From NCBI GenBank assembly GCA_016714025.1, contig JADJOB010000002.1, positions 2,709,656 through 2,773,655 of the forward strand: 64,000 bases of DNA, given 5' to 3'. The notes beneath the pieces were generated by a model that was given only the letters and a program-made list of their open reading frames with translations, did no database searches and was not told the DNA's origin. A program made the position numbers and the translations under genes. Source of the stretch: Saprospiraceae bacterium (GTDB taxonomy: Bacteria > Bacteroidota > Bacteroidia > Chitinophagales > Saprospiraceae). Shown piece by piece: positions 18,189-28,538 of this stretch. The first letter of the stretch is position 1. Each line of letters starts with the position of its first letter.

Positions 18189-19742
18189 TTATAGCTTAAT
18201 TAATGCTTTTGTTTTTTGAGCACTTTCAGAAGCTATACGCACATAATAATTTCCGCTTGCCAAATCTTTTAGATTTAGATCAAGTTCATGTTTTCCACTA
18301 CTCATTCTGCCAGAATGTAAGACTTGGATTTCAGAACCTATAGAGTTAAATACAGTGATTCTGATAAACTCATCTTTACATTCAAAACTAATTTTAGATG
18401 ATTCTTGTGCAGGATTTGGATACGCTTCAAAATTTAATGAAAAATCGCGATCATAATCCTGAACAGAAGTTGGGGAGCAGCCTTCAATTACAGGCAATTT
18501 TTGGAATTCCTGGAATAGTAACTGACTCACAACTGATGGAGCAACCTGAAACCAATCAATCAATACGGAAGCATAGATCGATCTGAAATCATACTGCATT
18601 GCAACTCCTTCATCATTGGTAACGTTTGCATTGATCGTTGGATTATTTCCAAGTATCCCAGGATTTACACAACTGCCGAATAAAAACATAGGCGCTGCTG
18701 AACCATGATCTGTTCCGGTTGAATCATTGGCTTTAATTCTTCTTCCAAATTCTGAAAAAGTCATCCCTAATACGCGTTTACTATTCCCTGATTGGTCAAT
18801 TGCTGCTTGAAATCCTGCAATTGCATCAGATAATTGCTTTAATAAATCTGCATGGGTTCCTATTTCATGATCATCCGGATCACATTGATTTGCGTGGGTA
18901 TCAAAAGTGCCAATACTTACCACATACACTTTTGTTTTCATGCCCCCTTTAATTAATTGAGCCACAATATTCAATTGATCCAGCAATCTGTTGCCTGTTG
19001 TAGCAATAGTTCCACCTGCCGCGTCATATGCATCTTTAATTACATCGGTATAATCGTTGGTTTGCTTTAATGTGTCAATTAAATATTTCAGTTCATTCCC
19101 ATAATTCGTTGTTGGGATAGTTGTAGGAAAAGCTGGCTCGTTTAGAGGAGCTAGTGTCGCAGGATCATTAATCGCTAAGCTAAAATTTGCGACCGAACCC
19201 TGACATGTCTGGCTCACAAGCGATCCAACAGTTATTGCCAAAGGGTCAGGATTGTCCGTATTTGGATACCCCGATGGGTAGCTGAGGTGATTTTCCATAT
19301 AATACCTGCCTAACCAACCAGTTGTTTCAACCCGTTCAGCACTAGAACCCGAAGTCCAAATATCAGTTGATCTAAAATGCGAACGGTTTTGATTAGGATA
19401 TCCTACAGACTGAATCAATTTTAGTTTACTGGCATCAAATAAAGATTTTAAACCAGTCATCGAAGGATGCAGACCAAGATCCGTACGAAGTTTAATCGCC
19501 AAACTTTCTTTAATCATTATTTTACTACGAACCTTATCAAGATTCGAATATTGGTCTAATGGAAGCACCATGTTTAAACCATCATTACCACCTGTCAATT
19601 GAATCAACACCAATACTTTATCATTTTCAGGACTAACAAAATCCAAAAATGAATTTCTAGCCACCGCACTTACAGGGATCCCATTGATTAACATCGGCAC
19701 AGATGCCAGGGAACTAACTTGCAAAAATTTTCTTCTTTTCAT
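18189..19742 (-). CDS. DUF1501 exported protein with T9SS sorting domain
   Basis: 517 residues. The N-terminus MKRRKFLQVSSLASVP resembles a Tat/Sec signal. The DUF1501 core (alkaline-phosphatase/sulfatase-like fold) includes VLIQLTGGNDGLNMVLPLDQY, the FSEFGRR motif and TDHGSAAPMFLFG. A C-terminal T9SS type A sorting domain (about 440-517) ends with YYVRIASESAQKTKALIKL, so the protein is probably exported through the outer membrane. It lies 15 bases downstream of the DUF1800 gene. The function of the pair is unknown. Confidence 0.9.
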   Translation of the reverse strand: MKRRKFLQVSSLASVPMLINGIPVSAVARNSFLDFVSPENDKVLVLIQLTGGNDGLNMVLPLDQYSNLDKVRSKIMIKESLAIKLRTDLGLHPSMTGLKSLFDASKLKLIQSVGYPNQNRSHFRSTDIWTSGSSAERVETTGWLGRYYMENHLSYPSGYPNTDNPDPLAITVGSLVSQTCQGSVANFSLAINDPATLAPLNEPAFPTTIPTTNYGNELKYLIDTLKQTNDYTDVIKDAYDAAGGTIATTGNRLLDQLNIVAQLIKGGMKTKVYVVSIGTFDTHANQCDPDDHEIGTHADLLKQLSDAIAGFQAAIDQSGNSKRVLGMTFSEFGRRIKANDSTGTDHGSAAPMFLFGSCVNPGILGNNPTINANVTNDEGVAMQYDFRSIYASVLIDWFQVAPSVVSQLLFQEFQKLPVIEGCSPTSVQDYDRDFSLNFEAYPNPAQESSKISFECKDEFIRITVFNSIGSEIQVLHSGRMSSGKHELDLNLKDLASGNYYVRIASESAQKTKALIKL

Positions 19743-19757
19743 TTTTTTGAATTTTAA

Positions 19758-21446
19758 TTAGCTTAAATAATATTCAGGCATCGTTAATAAATTGGAGATT
19801 AGCAATTTAAGTCTATTCTCTACCGCAGCTTTCTTTTGAGTATCTTTTGGTTCGGCAACAAAAGCATCCCAATTTGTTTTCCATTGAGCTTCTGTCAAAT
19901 TACCCAGTAGTTTAGACTTTAAATAATCCAGCTGATTTTGGTAAATTGGCTTGGGTAATAAATGGGCGACAATGTCATTTATTAATCGTGTTGCATCTCC
20001 AGGAGCTGAAAAATCACTTACATAATCTGTCAATTCCAATCCAAATAATTTTTGAGCAATGTTCCGAACTTTAATGGTTTTAGCTGCAAGTCCTGTTGTT
20101 AATGCAGTACGCAAAGGCAGGGTTACAGAATTTACCCAAATTTCATGGAAACTTGGCTCCTGATAGTAAGGAGTCCATCCGGCAACACTTGGAACATCGA
20201 AATAAACTTGTTGAAGTCCATTGGTGCTTCGGTATAAATGCAGATATAAATTGTAAGTATCTTCAATTGAGCTAACCTGGGACGAATTAAACTTCATTGC
20301 TTTTAGAGTATTGAAGATAAATTCATACGGAGGTCGTATCAAAGCACCTAAAGATTCATCTGTATAAAAGTGCGAACTGGAAAGCAATTCTCTGACTACC
20401 GGTGCAATATTAAAATTATTTGCAACCAAAGTATCTGCCAAACCATCCACGATATCTGATTCTATGGCACTGCTTACTTTGTAATAAATAAAATAGCGAT
20501 ACAACTTACGACAGATAAAAGTTGCTGCTTCACGTTTTTCAAAAATTAAATCAACCACGTTTTTATATTCATCAGCTCCAGCATTTACGATAGACTTATT
20601 GCCAAAACGATGTGATAGTAATTTAGTTGAGGTATCATGTAAGCCAGGAACAAATGCAGCCAATGGAATGTAGGTTGTATTTCTTCGGTCAACAGGAACC
20701 GTCCAACCGGTTAAAGCTTTAGCAACTGCCAATACATCCTGCTCAGTAAAGGTAGTATAGTCACCAGGTCCAGCCAAATCGCCTTTTCCAAGTGTAAACA
20801 ATTCCATTAATTCCCGTGCAAAGTTTTCATTTGGCGCCACATTGGTATTTTGATTTCCATTTAAGTAAATCAACATAGCTTTATCAATTGTAATTTGCTT
20901 AGTCAGTTCTTTAAAGTTTTTCAGACAATTTTCCCTTAATAATTGTATGTAGTCAAAACTCATTCGTGGATCATAAATCTCAGACACTACAAAATGATTG
21001 TGCCAGAATAAGGTCATTTTTTCAGTGATAGAAACTCCTTCTTTGTAAATCTGCTCCATCATCCAGGCAAATAGTGAATTTTCCTTAAAAGCCACATTGC
21101 CCTGAATACTTGGATTTAGCGGAGTTTTTACCCAAGACTGTCCTTTTGTTACATTAGGATCTACAGGGTTATCCGAATATATGACCGGGTCCAATGGTAG
21201 TTGGACTGGAGTAAATAATTTATCCAGTGTCTTATCCATGCCATCCCGCACCGCATCTAAAATTTGTTGGTGTGTAGGTCCAAACATGGCTCTCCTGAGT
21301 AAATGAGCTGCATTTGCATAATTCCAAGTCCCGGAATAGGGAGTCAACCCGCCACCCAGAGGCAAAGCATCTTCCTGACGGCGATTGCCCACTGTAGCAG
21401 CAGCTTCTACCCCCAGAAATTTTTTAAAAGTGGTCCTTCGATCCAT
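19758..21446 (-). CDS. DUF1800 exported protein
   Basis: 562 residues. DUF1800 hallmarks include HLLRRAMFGPTHQQI, FWHNHFVVS, NGNQNTNVAPNENFARELMELFTLG and FHEIWVN. The N-terminus MDRRTTFKKFLG suggests export. DUF1800 genes commonly precede DUF1501 genes in Bacteroidota and Planctomycetota, as here, which implies a joint role at the cell surface. No biochemical activity is established. Confidence 0.9.
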   Translation of the reverse strand: MDRRTTFKKFLGVEAAATVGNRRQEDALPLGGGLTPYSGTWNYANAAHLLRRAMFGPTHQQILDAVRDGMDKTLDKLFTPVQLPLDPVIYSDNPVDPNVTKGQSWVKTPLNPSIQGNVAFKENSLFAWMMEQIYKEGVSITEKMTLFWHNHFVVSEIYDPRMSFDYIQLLRENCLKNFKELTKQITIDKAMLIYLNGNQNTNVAPNENFARELMELFTLGKGDLAGPGDYTTFTEQDVLAVAKALTGWTVPVDRRNTTYIPLAAFVPGLHDTSTKLLSHRFGNKSIVNAGADEYKNVVDLIFEKREAATFICRKLYRYFIYYKVSSAIESDIVDGLADTLVANNFNIAPVVRELLSSSHFYTDESLGALIRPPYEFIFNTLKAMKFNSSQVSSIEDTYNLYLHLYRSTNGLQQVYFDVPSVAGWTPYYQEPSFHEIWVNSVTLPLRTALTTGLAAKTIKVRNIAQKLFGLELTDYVSDFSAPGDATRLINDIVAHLLPKPIYQNQLDYLKSKLLGNLTEAQWKTNWDAFVAEPKDTQKKAAVENRLKLLISNLLTMPEYYLS

Positions 21447-21602
21447 AAGAAATTAATTTTATGTGTTTTTAATTGGAGTGATATGAATTAAGACTTTTAT
21501 TATATGAATTCGTTTAACAAAGATTAGAAAAAATTTAACTAAATTAAACGAACGCATCCGAATAGTCTCTACGATGTAATTGGGTAAAGGGTTGTTTTTC
21601 TT

Positions 21603-21610
21603 TAGCTTTG
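21603..21610 (+). promoter_or_regulatory. Bacteroidota -7 element for the ferredoxin reductase operon
   Basis: TAGCTTTG matches TAnnTTTG and lies only 10 bases from the ATG at 21620, implying an almost leaderless mRNA. It overlaps an in-frame TTG (21608), which argues against that TTG as the start. Confidence 0.5.
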
Positions 21611-21619
21611 CGGTTCAAA

Positions 21620-22624
21620 ATGGATATTAATACTGATATAATAATAATTGGAGCTGGTCCTTGTGGGTTGTTTGCTGTTTTTGAAGCCGGTTTATTAAAA
21701 ATGAGATGCCATCTGATTGACTATTTGCCAATTGCAGGTGGACAACTCTCAGAAATCTACCCCAAAAAGCCTATTTATGATATACCTGGCTATCCGGAAA
21801 TCCTGGCAAGTGATTTAGTCACTAATTTATTAAAACAAATTGAACCCTTTAAACCTGGATTTACCTTTGGTGAACGAGCCGAAACTTTAATTAATCATGG
21901 ACAGGAAGGTTTTGAAATTGTAAGCCATCTTGGAACGCGAATCAAAGCCAAGGTGATTGCAATTGCCGGTGGCCTGGGTTGTTTTGAACCCAGGAAGCCT
22001 GAAATAGAGCATTTAGATAAATTTGAAGATCACGGGGTTGATTATATAATAAAAGATCCGGAAAAATATCGAGGCAAACACCTGGTGATTGCTGGTGGAG
22101 GGGATTCCGCTTTAGATTGGTGTATTTATTTAGCTGACATTGCTGCATCGATCCATTTAATCCATAGAAGATCTGAATTCCGCGCAGCACCAGAATCAGT
22201 TGAAAAATTAAAAAGACTTAGTGACACAAATAAAATTAAACTAATAGTAAATGCCGAACTTAAAAGCCTGAAAGGAAATCAAAATTTAGAAGGAATCGTG
22301 GTTACAACTGAACAAGGGCAATTGGAAATTGAAACAGATTACTTAATTCCACTTTTCGGCTTGAGTCCGAAACTCGGACCTATTGCAGATTGGGGACTTC
22401 AAATTTCAAAAAGTGCAATCGATGTAAACACATTTGATTATAGTACTAACATTCCAGGAATTTATGCAATTGGAGATATCAATAATTATCCAGGAAAATT
22501 AAAACTAATCCTTTGTGGCTTTCATGAGGCAACATTAATGATGCAGTCTGCTTATAAAATTATTAACGAAGGAAAGAAACCAAGTTTTAAATACACTACA
22601 GTAACTGGGATAAACAATTTATGA
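21620..22624 (+). CDS. Ferredoxin-NAD(P)+ reductase, thioredoxin-reductase-like type
   Basis: 334 residues. The FAD-binding motif IIIGAGPCGLFAVFEAG is at about 7-23 and the second dinucleotide motif VIAGGGDSALDW near 155-165. The active-site CxxC of thioredoxin reductase is absent, as expected for the YumC-type ferredoxin reductase. The C-terminal YAIGDINNYPGKLKL binds FAD. The next gene encodes a 2Fe-2S ferredoxin, the probable electron partner. Confidence 0.88.
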   Translation: MDINTDIIIIGAGPCGLFAVFEAGLLKMRCHLIDYLPIAGGQLSEIYPKKPIYDIPGYPEILASDLVTNLLKQIEPFKPGFTFGERAETLINHGQEGFEIVSHLGTRIKAKVIAIAGGLGCFEPRKPEIEHLDKFEDHGVDYIIKDPEKYRGKHLVIAGGGDSALDWCIYLADIAASIHLIHRRSEFRAAPESVEKLKRLSDTNKIKLIVNAELKSLKGNQNLEGIVVTTEQGQLEIETDYLIPLFGLSPKLGPIADWGLQISKSAIDVNTFDYSTNIPGIYAIGDINNYPGKLKLILCGFHEATLMMQSAYKIINEGKKPSFKYTTVTGINNL

Positions 22625-22657
22625 TACATTCCATTATTGATATATAAATTGAACACC

Positions 22658-22975
22658 ATGGAATGGCTCACCGTATATATTCGCGATAAAAATCAAATAG
22701 ATCATGCTATTCAGATCCCAAATGAAGCTTCCTATAGCCTAATGGAATTGTTAAAAGCATCTGAACTCCCCATTCTTGGCACCTGTGGAGGCATGGCTTT
22801 ATGTGCATCTTGTCATATCTATGTGCATTCAGAAAATAATTTGCCTGCAATGAAAGATGCAGAAGTATTATTGCTCGATAGTTTAGTAAACAGCCAACAT
22901 AACAGTCGTTTAGCCTGTCAAATTCCTGTTGGAGATTATTTGGATCAACTGATTCTTGAAATAGCAGATCAATAA
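22658..22975 (+). CDS. 2Fe-2S ferredoxin
   Basis: 105 residues from the ATG at 22658; an upstream in-frame TTG (22637) is less likely. The cluster ligands are C-x5-C-x2-C in TCGGMALCASC and a distal Cys in RLACQIP, the adrenodoxin/plant-type pattern. It follows the ferredoxin reductase by 33 bases, and its stop directly precedes the EamA gene. The pair probably supplies low-potential electrons to an oxygenase or a biosynthetic enzyme elsewhere. Confidence 0.9.
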   Translation: MEWLTVYIRDKNQIDHAIQIPNEASYSLMELLKASELPILGTCGGMALCASCHIYVHSENNLPAMKDAEVLLLDSLVNSQHNSRLACQIPVGDYLDQLILEIADQ

Positions 22976-23863
22976 ATGTTCAAACAATATGAAAATAGAC
23001 GAGCAATTGCAGCATTAATCGCAGTTTGTATCATTTGGGGAACCACCTACCTCATCAACAAACTTGGCGTGAGCAGTATGCCGCCACTTTTTTTTACTTC
23101 CATAAGGCAATTGACAGCTGCCATTTTGTTATTAATGTATTTGTTTTTCATTAAAAAATTAGCTTGGCCTGATCGATCATTTATTAAGCTTCAATTGGTT
23201 TTAGGATTATTATTAATCAGCGGTGGAAATGGACTGGGTATTTATGGCTTGCAATATATTGACAGTGGCATTTCTGCAATTCTTGCTACTTTTTCACCCA
23301 TTCTCATCGCCTTTTTATTATCCATACTTCAAAAAGAACATCATATTTCAAAATGGACATGGCTGGGATTGGGTTTAGGCTGCTTTGGAATCCTGATAAT
23401 ATGTTTGCAAAAAATCGGAATGCATCCCGGGAAAGCTTCTATAATTGGAATAGGATTTACCATGCTTTCAATTATAACATGGGCATTTGGATCTGTTTAC
23501 AGTAAAATAAAAAAGCACCATTACAATCCATTTTTGTCAGCTGGATTTCAAATGTTATTTGGTGGAATCCCAGTATTAATCATTTCATTATTGACCGAAA
23601 AGCCTTGGACTTTCCAAATTGAAACCTATCATATTTTGATTTGGGCTTATGCTATTGTATTAGGTTCATTGGTTGCTTATTCCTGTTTCATTTACAGCCT
23701 GAATCATTTACCTGTAACACTGGTTAGCATCCATACGTATATTAATCCTATAATCGCTATTTTATTAGGCTCTTTGTTACTTGGGGAAATAATTAACTTT
23801 TGGATTCTGATTGGTGCAATTGTAACGCTTACTGGTGTTTATCTTGTTACGAAACACAGTTAA
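22976..23863 (+). CDS. EamA-family (drug/metabolite) transporter
   Basis: 295 residues with about ten membrane helices and the two EamA repeats (about 10-145 and 155-290). The first contains IIWGTTYLINKLGV, as in the RhaT/YdcZ-like group. Members export metabolites or amino acids. The ATG immediately follows the ferredoxin stop, so the three genes are probably one operon. The substrate is not predictable. Confidence 0.88.
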   Translation: MFKQYENRRAIAALIAVCIIWGTTYLINKLGVSSMPPLFFTSIRQLTAAILLLMYLFFIKKLAWPDRSFIKLQLVLGLLLISGGNGLGIYGLQYIDSGISAILATFSPILIAFLLSILQKEHHISKWTWLGLGLGCFGILIICLQKIGMHPGKASIIGIGFTMLSIITWAFGSVYSKIKKHHYNPFLSAGFQMLFGGIPVLIISLLTEKPWTFQIETYHILIWAYAIVLGSLVAYSCFIYSLNHLPVTLVSIHTYINPIIAILLGSLLLGEIINFWILIGAIVTLTGVYLVTKHS

Positions 23864-23865
23864 AT

Positions 23866-24729
23866 TTATTCTGAAGAGTTAATAAATTCTCCATTTTGAA
23901 TCAACTTGTGAACTTCATTCAGAATCGTAGCCTTAATCTCCTGTTCAATAATTGGATCCACTTTGATTAATGCAAACTGCAATTTATATTTTATATCATC
24001 TTTTCCAATGCCAGCAATTTTAAAATTTGCAGAATATTTTTCATAATTTGGTATAAACCTTTCCAATACAGAAACAATCTGCTTTTCTAATTCCAATTTA
24101 CTGATTTTGATTTTGTGGGACAAAATAAATTCCAGATTGTACTTTCTGATTTCCTTCTGTGTAAAATTCACAAGATCACTAAAATAAGCCTTCGTATTTG
24201 AAATGTAAATAATGTCGTCATCATCATTTTGTAATACAATTTTGTGAATATTAATATCGATGACTTTACCTTTTTGATCTCCAATTCTCACATAATCGCC
24301 AATTGCGAGATCTCGCGAAAAACTTATATTGAACCCACAAATAATATCCGTTACCAATTCTTTGGATATAATTGCAATAGCAGCAGCAACTATACTTAAT
24401 GAGGTGAGCAACTCTTCTGGTTTCAAACCAAAGAAACCAAGTATCATAACCACTACCCCTATGCCAGATAAGATATAATAGATATTTTGAAGCCCAATAA
24501 TGACATTATCCGAATATTTATGCCCAAATTTCTTGCGTTTGCGATAAATAAATTGGCTTAACCTGATTCCCAGGTTGATGGATGTCCAAAATATCAAAAA
24601 GCTAAAAAGCGGATATAATAAATTAGAATTATCGACAAAAGATTGTAAAATATCAGATCCTAAGCCATAACGCAAAGCGATCAGAATGATTAAAATCACT
24701 AGTTTTATAATAAATTTAAAAATATTCAT
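23866..24729 (-). CDS. MscS-family mechanosensitive channel
   Basis: 287 residues. Four hydrophobic segments occupy about 5-145, ending in the pore-lining helix (LSIVAAAIAIISKELV). The beta domain carries GDYVRIGDQKGKVIDINIHKIVLQNDDDD, and a C-terminal alpha/beta domain follows. MscS channels release solutes on osmotic downshock. It is convergent with the EamA gene (2-base gap). Confidence 0.88.
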   Translation of the reverse strand: MNIFKFIIKLVILIILIALRYGLGSDILQSFVDNSNLLYPLFSFLIFWTSINLGIRLSQFIYRKRKKFGHKYSDNVIIGLQNIYYILSGIGVVVMILGFFGLKPEELLTSLSIVAAAIAIISKELVTDIICGFNISFSRDLAIGDYVRIGDQKGKVIDINIHKIVLQNDDDDIIYISNTKAYFSDLVNFTQKEIRKYNLEFILSHKIKISKLELEKQIVSVLERFIPNYEKYSANFKIAGIGKDDIKYKLQFALIKVDPIIEQEIKATILNEVHKLIQNGEFINSSE

Positions 24730-24828
24730 ATCCGGTGATGCTAAATAAGTAATAAAAAATCAAACTGTGCATTTCAATTCCGCCAAACCGTGTAAATTTA
24801 CGAATCCCAAAGCTTAAAATTAGTTGGA

Positions 24829-26241
24829 GTGTTTGAAATAAATATTGATTTACAAGGCACTATGGCAATTATTTGTGTGCTTTGCATTATTACTGTGTGT
24901 TTGTTTGAATTTGTCAATGGCTTTCACGACACCGCCAATGCCGTTGCAACTGTCATTTACACTAAAAGCCTTAAACCAATTCCAGCAGTAATCTGGTCAG
25001 GAATCTGGAATTTCTTGGGAGTTATTTGCAGTTCGTACCTTTTTGGAATGGCTGTAGCTGGCAAAATAGCTGCACTGATCCCTCTTGAATCTGTGCTATC
25101 TCGTGATTTTTCCGAAGCTATTGCTATGATTGTATCTGCATTAATTGGCGCTATTATCTGGAATGTGGGTACCTGGTATTTTGGAATACCTTGTTCCAGT
25201 TCACATACAATGATCGGTTCTCTATTAGGAGTAGGAATTGTTTTCTCAATATTACCTGGAAGCGGAGACAAAGTGGGTGTTAATTGGGGTGAAGCATATA
25301 AAATCATGAATTCGCTGTTGATTTCACCACTTTTTGGGTTTTCAATGGCAATTGTATTGATGTTTATGCTAAAATCCTTTGTGAAGGATAAAACCATTTT
25401 TAAAGAACCAGAAAACGGCCAAACTCCCCCATTTTGGTTAAGGGCTATCCTAATAGGAACCTGTACTTTGGTTAGTTTTTTTCATGGTAGCAATGATGGT
25501 CAAAAAGGGGTTGGACTCATGCTCATAGTACTTATGGCTTTCATGCCTGTTCAATACGCACTGGCACCAGATTTTAATAAAAATGAGTTTGCTCATACTT
25601 TAAAATTGATGAAAGAATCCTTAAATCGAGAATCCACTTTAAACTATGAAATGGAACGAACCCTTTGTGCCAGTGCAGATAAATTAGAACATTTTGAAAA
25701 ATACATTGAAAGCTTAAATGTCACACAAGGCCGCCAGTTAATGATTGCACGCAAACAAATGGGCGTACTTTCTAAAGAACTCAAAGTAATTGTATCCGAA
25801 CCCAATTTAATTACAGAGAAGTCTAACCAACGAATTTTAAAGGATGGAATTCATAAATTGAATAAATACACCACCTATGTCCCAACATGGACCATTATTT
25901 TGATTTCAATTTCTTTAGGAATTGGTACCATGATAGGCTGGAAACGAATTGTAGTAACCATTGGTGAAAAAATTGGTAAACGCCATATGACATTTGCCGA
26001 AGGCGCTTCTGCTGAACTCGTAGCCTCAAGCACCATAGGATTGGCATCCGGACTGGGACTCCCCGTGTCAACTACTCATGTACTCTCTTCCGGAGTTGCA
26101 GGAGCAATGGTTGCGTCAAAAGGAATTAAGAATCTTCAAAAAGGAACTGTTAAAAACATTGTGTTGGCTTGGGTGCTTACATTACCTGTTACCATTTTAA
26201 TAAGCGGAGGTTTGTATCTTTTGATTCGACATTTTATCTGA
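24829..26241 (+). CDS. PiT-family inorganic phosphate transporter
   Basis: 470 residues with two PiT signature halves: EFVNGFHDTANAVATVIYT near 27-45 and EGASAELVASSTIGLASGLG with PVSTTHVLSSG near 387-420. A hydrophilic loop (about 245-345) separates them. The protein couples phosphate uptake to protons or Na+. The start is GTG at 24829; an ATG at 24862 would still keep the first helix. The 3' end overlaps the convergent OmpA gene by 8 bases. Confidence 0.92.
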   Translation: MFEINIDLQGTMAIICVLCIITVCLFEFVNGFHDTANAVATVIYTKSLKPIPAVIWSGIWNFLGVICSSYLFGMAVAGKIAALIPLESVLSRDFSEAIAMIVSALIGAIIWNVGTWYFGIPCSSSHTMIGSLLGVGIVFSILPGSGDKVGVNWGEAYKIMNSLLISPLFGFSMAIVLMFMLKSFVKDKTIFKEPENGQTPPFWLRAILIGTCTLVSFFHGSNDGQKGVGLMLIVLMAFMPVQYALAPDFNKNEFAHTLKLMKESLNRESTLNYEMERTLCASADKLEHFEKYIESLNVTQGRQLMIARKQMGVLSKELKVIVSEPNLITEKSNQRILKDGIHKLNKYTTYVPTWTIILISISLGIGTMIGWKRIVVTIGEKIGKRHMTFAEGASAELVASSTIGLASGLGLPVSTTHVLSSGVAGAMVASKGIKNLQKGTVKNIVLAWVLTLPVTILISGGLYLLIRHFI

Positions 26242-28174
26242 TAAGCGTAAAAGTTGTACGCCTGTTTTTTTGATGATCATCTTCTGAACAGGAATCACAA
26301 GAACAATTTATTGCCGGGTCGTTTTCTCCATACCCGGTATGAAACAATCGACTGGAATCAATTCCTTTGGCTATTAACCATTGCATTGCAGCATGAGCTC
26401 TTTTTTCGGATAATTCAAGATTGTATTTTTCATCTCCCCTACAATCTGTATGGGAACCCAACCGTATCCGTATTAACGGATTTGTAATTAACAATCCTCT
26501 TAATTTTTCCAATGATCCCACAGCATCCTGCCTAATATTCCATTTATCAAAGTCATAATACAATTCAGGAATTACAAATTCTTCCTCATAACGAATCGGG
26601 ATCAATTCTACAACAATCGACATCATAAATAAACTATCGGCAGTTAACTCTGGTTGCGTTGGCGTAGTGAATGAAAATTCATTATTCAAATAATTTTTCT
26701 TACTTGCCAAAAATGTATAAGATTCTCCAGGAAGCAGTTTAAGTGTGATCTTTGAATTTGATTTTGAATTGACAGAATTCCTGGATACTTTTTCAATTAA
26801 ATCAACTGAATCAACAGGGATTTGTTTCGACGATTTATATGATTCTGCGGTCACAAATTGAATATTAGCCTGCACTTCCCACTTAAACTTTTTAGGACCT
26901 TGCACAACTGCAATCTGGCTGCGCTTTCTTAATTCCACAGAATAAATTTCGTCTTGTCGATTGAAATTTCTGTTAGAACTTAAAAGTGCTTTTTGAAAAA
27001 CTGTATCATTCGCCACGAAATTTTTATCAATATAAAATCCAAAATCATCCGCTTCCGAATTAATATCAGGTTTCAAATTAATGGGAGGAGCCCATTTCGA
27101 CTCCGAAATTTTATATGTTTTAAATACATCCAAACCGCCTAAGCCAGGATGCCCATTGCTGCTAAAAAAAAGAGTGTCATTATACCAAACAGGAAATTTT
27201 TCATCATAGGCTGAATTGATTGGTTCTCCCAGATTTTCTGGAACAGTCCAACCCTCATTTCCCAAATAACTTATATACAAATCATATTGCCCAACGCCAC
27301 CAGGTGCATTTGAACTAAAAACTAAGATTGAATCCGATTTGTATAAAGCAGGATGATAAACATTTGAATTGTCAAATCCTAAATCTAAGCGTTCAGGTTC
27401 AGCCCAACTGCCATTTATATATTCAGATTCATAAATTTTACAGAAGTCTTCCGGCTGATCATTTGCATCACATCTGGTAAAATAAATTTTACTTCCTATA
27501 GAATTAAAACAAAATGAACCTTCATTTGACTTACTGTTGATCGGTTCTGGTAACGACTCGACCGAACCGTTTTTAAATAAATAAATATCCGAAAAACTTC
27601 TTCCAGTCCAACCAAACTTAGAATTTTCATGCCTCGATTCAGAAAGTCTGTCAGATACAAAATAAACTTTTGTACTGTCAAAAGTTAGTGCTGAATAATC
27701 AGAAGCCTTATCATTTAAGGCTGTATAATTGGTCAATTTATAATAAAAATCAGTTCTTTGTTTAATCCACTCCAGATTTAGCCTACAGATTTGAATATCC
27801 TTTTTATACTCCATGCCACCTTTTAGCTCTTGCATTAATTCCTGGTAAGCTAAAATAGCGGCTTCATAATCTCCGGTATTCTTTAAAGCGATTGCATATT
27901 CTTCCAAAGCTTTTAAACCATAATTCAAATCATAAGCCTTTTTAAACCATCCAAGAGATTGATCGTAATCACTTAAATATTTATAACTCTGACCTAATTT
28001 GAATGCTTTATACGCTTTTTCCTTTGGATTTGAAACTTGATCGATTTCATTCTTATAAAAACCAATAGCGTTAGCATATTGCTTGCTTTGAAAGGCCTGA
28101 TCCCCTGTTTTGATTTTAATTTGGTAGCTACAAGCTGCCAATAGCAAGGTCAACAGAATTCCAAACTTATTCAT
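26234..28174 (-). CDS. OmpA-family lipoprotein with TPR and PD40 repeats
   Basis: 646 residues. The signal ends in the lipobox LLAAC. TPR helices fill about 25-130 and WD40-like PD40 blades about 140-420, for example TVYFVSDR-like and SSNAPGGVGQYDLY motifs. The C-terminal OmpA domain (about 535-646), with DFDKWNIR and GSHTDCRGDEKYNLELSEKRA, binds peptidoglycan. This architecture is common in Bacteroidota and includes PorE of the T9SS; whether this is PorE cannot be decided here. Confidence 0.88.
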   Translation of the reverse strand: MNKFGILLTLLLAACSYQIKIKTGDQAFQSKQYANAIGFYKNEIDQVSNPKEKAYKAFKLGQSYKYLSDYDQSLGWFKKAYDLNYGLKALEEYAIALKNTGDYEAAILAYQELMQELKGGMEYKKDIQICRLNLEWIKQRTDFYYKLTNYTALNDKASDYSALTFDSTKVYFVSDRLSESRHENSKFGWTGRSFSDIYLFKNGSVESLPEPINSKSNEGSFCFNSIGSKIYFTRCDANDQPEDFCKIYESEYINGSWAEPERLDLGFDNSNVYHPALYKSDSILVFSSNAPGGVGQYDLYISYLGNEGWTVPENLGEPINSAYDEKFPVWYNDTLFFSSNGHPGLGGLDVFKTYKISESKWAPPINLKPDINSEADDFGFYIDKNFVANDTVFQKALLSSNRNFNRQDEIYSVELRKRSQIAVVQGPKKFKWEVQANIQFVTAESYKSSKQIPVDSVDLIEKVSRNSVNSKSNSKITLKLLPGESYTFLASKKNYLNNEFSFTTPTQPELTADSLFMMSIVVELIPIRYEEEFVIPELYYDFDKWNIRQDAVGSLEKLRGLLITNPLIRIRLGSHTDCRGDEKYNLELSEKRAHAAMQWLIAKGIDSSRLFHTGYGENDPAINCSCDSCSEDDHQKNRRTTFTLIR

Positions 28175-28489
28175 CTAAATAATAACGCTTTAATCGTTTC
28201 AAAGTTATACAGATATTCTAAAAATTTCTAATTCAGAAAACTCATTTAAAGCGCTTCTTACTAATTAAATACAGATTAATTCTTGTTCATTTGAAGCGGA
28301 AATGACCACTTACTGCACGCTTATTTTATTCATCCAGTATAAATTGATTAAATGCAATTGATGAAATTCAGCATTCAATAGCTATTTTAAGTTCATTTGT
28401 ATTTTTTACCCAGCCTTCAACTGATTCATACAAATCAAATGCTTAAAAAGCAGCAATAAGATAAAGGGGGTTTCATTTATAAAAACAAA
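28175..28489. other. Intergenic region with no recognised gene
   Basis: 315 AT-rich bases between the OmpA-family gene and the secDF terminator. I see no credible reading frame, RNA gene or repeat. It probably holds the promoter of the OmpA-family gene, but no clear TAnnTTTG element was found. Confidence 0.5.
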
Positions 28490-28520
28490 AGCGCCATTTA
28501 GCAATTAACTAAATGGCGCT
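28490..28520 (-). terminator. Rho-independent terminator of secDF
   Basis: A perfect 12-bp stem (AGCGCCATTTAG / CTAAATGGCGCT) with a 7-base loop. On the minus strand it is followed by TTTGTTTTTAT. It lies 18 bases after the secDF stop. Confidence 0.88.
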
Positions 28521-28538
28521 TTATGACTGATTATTAAT

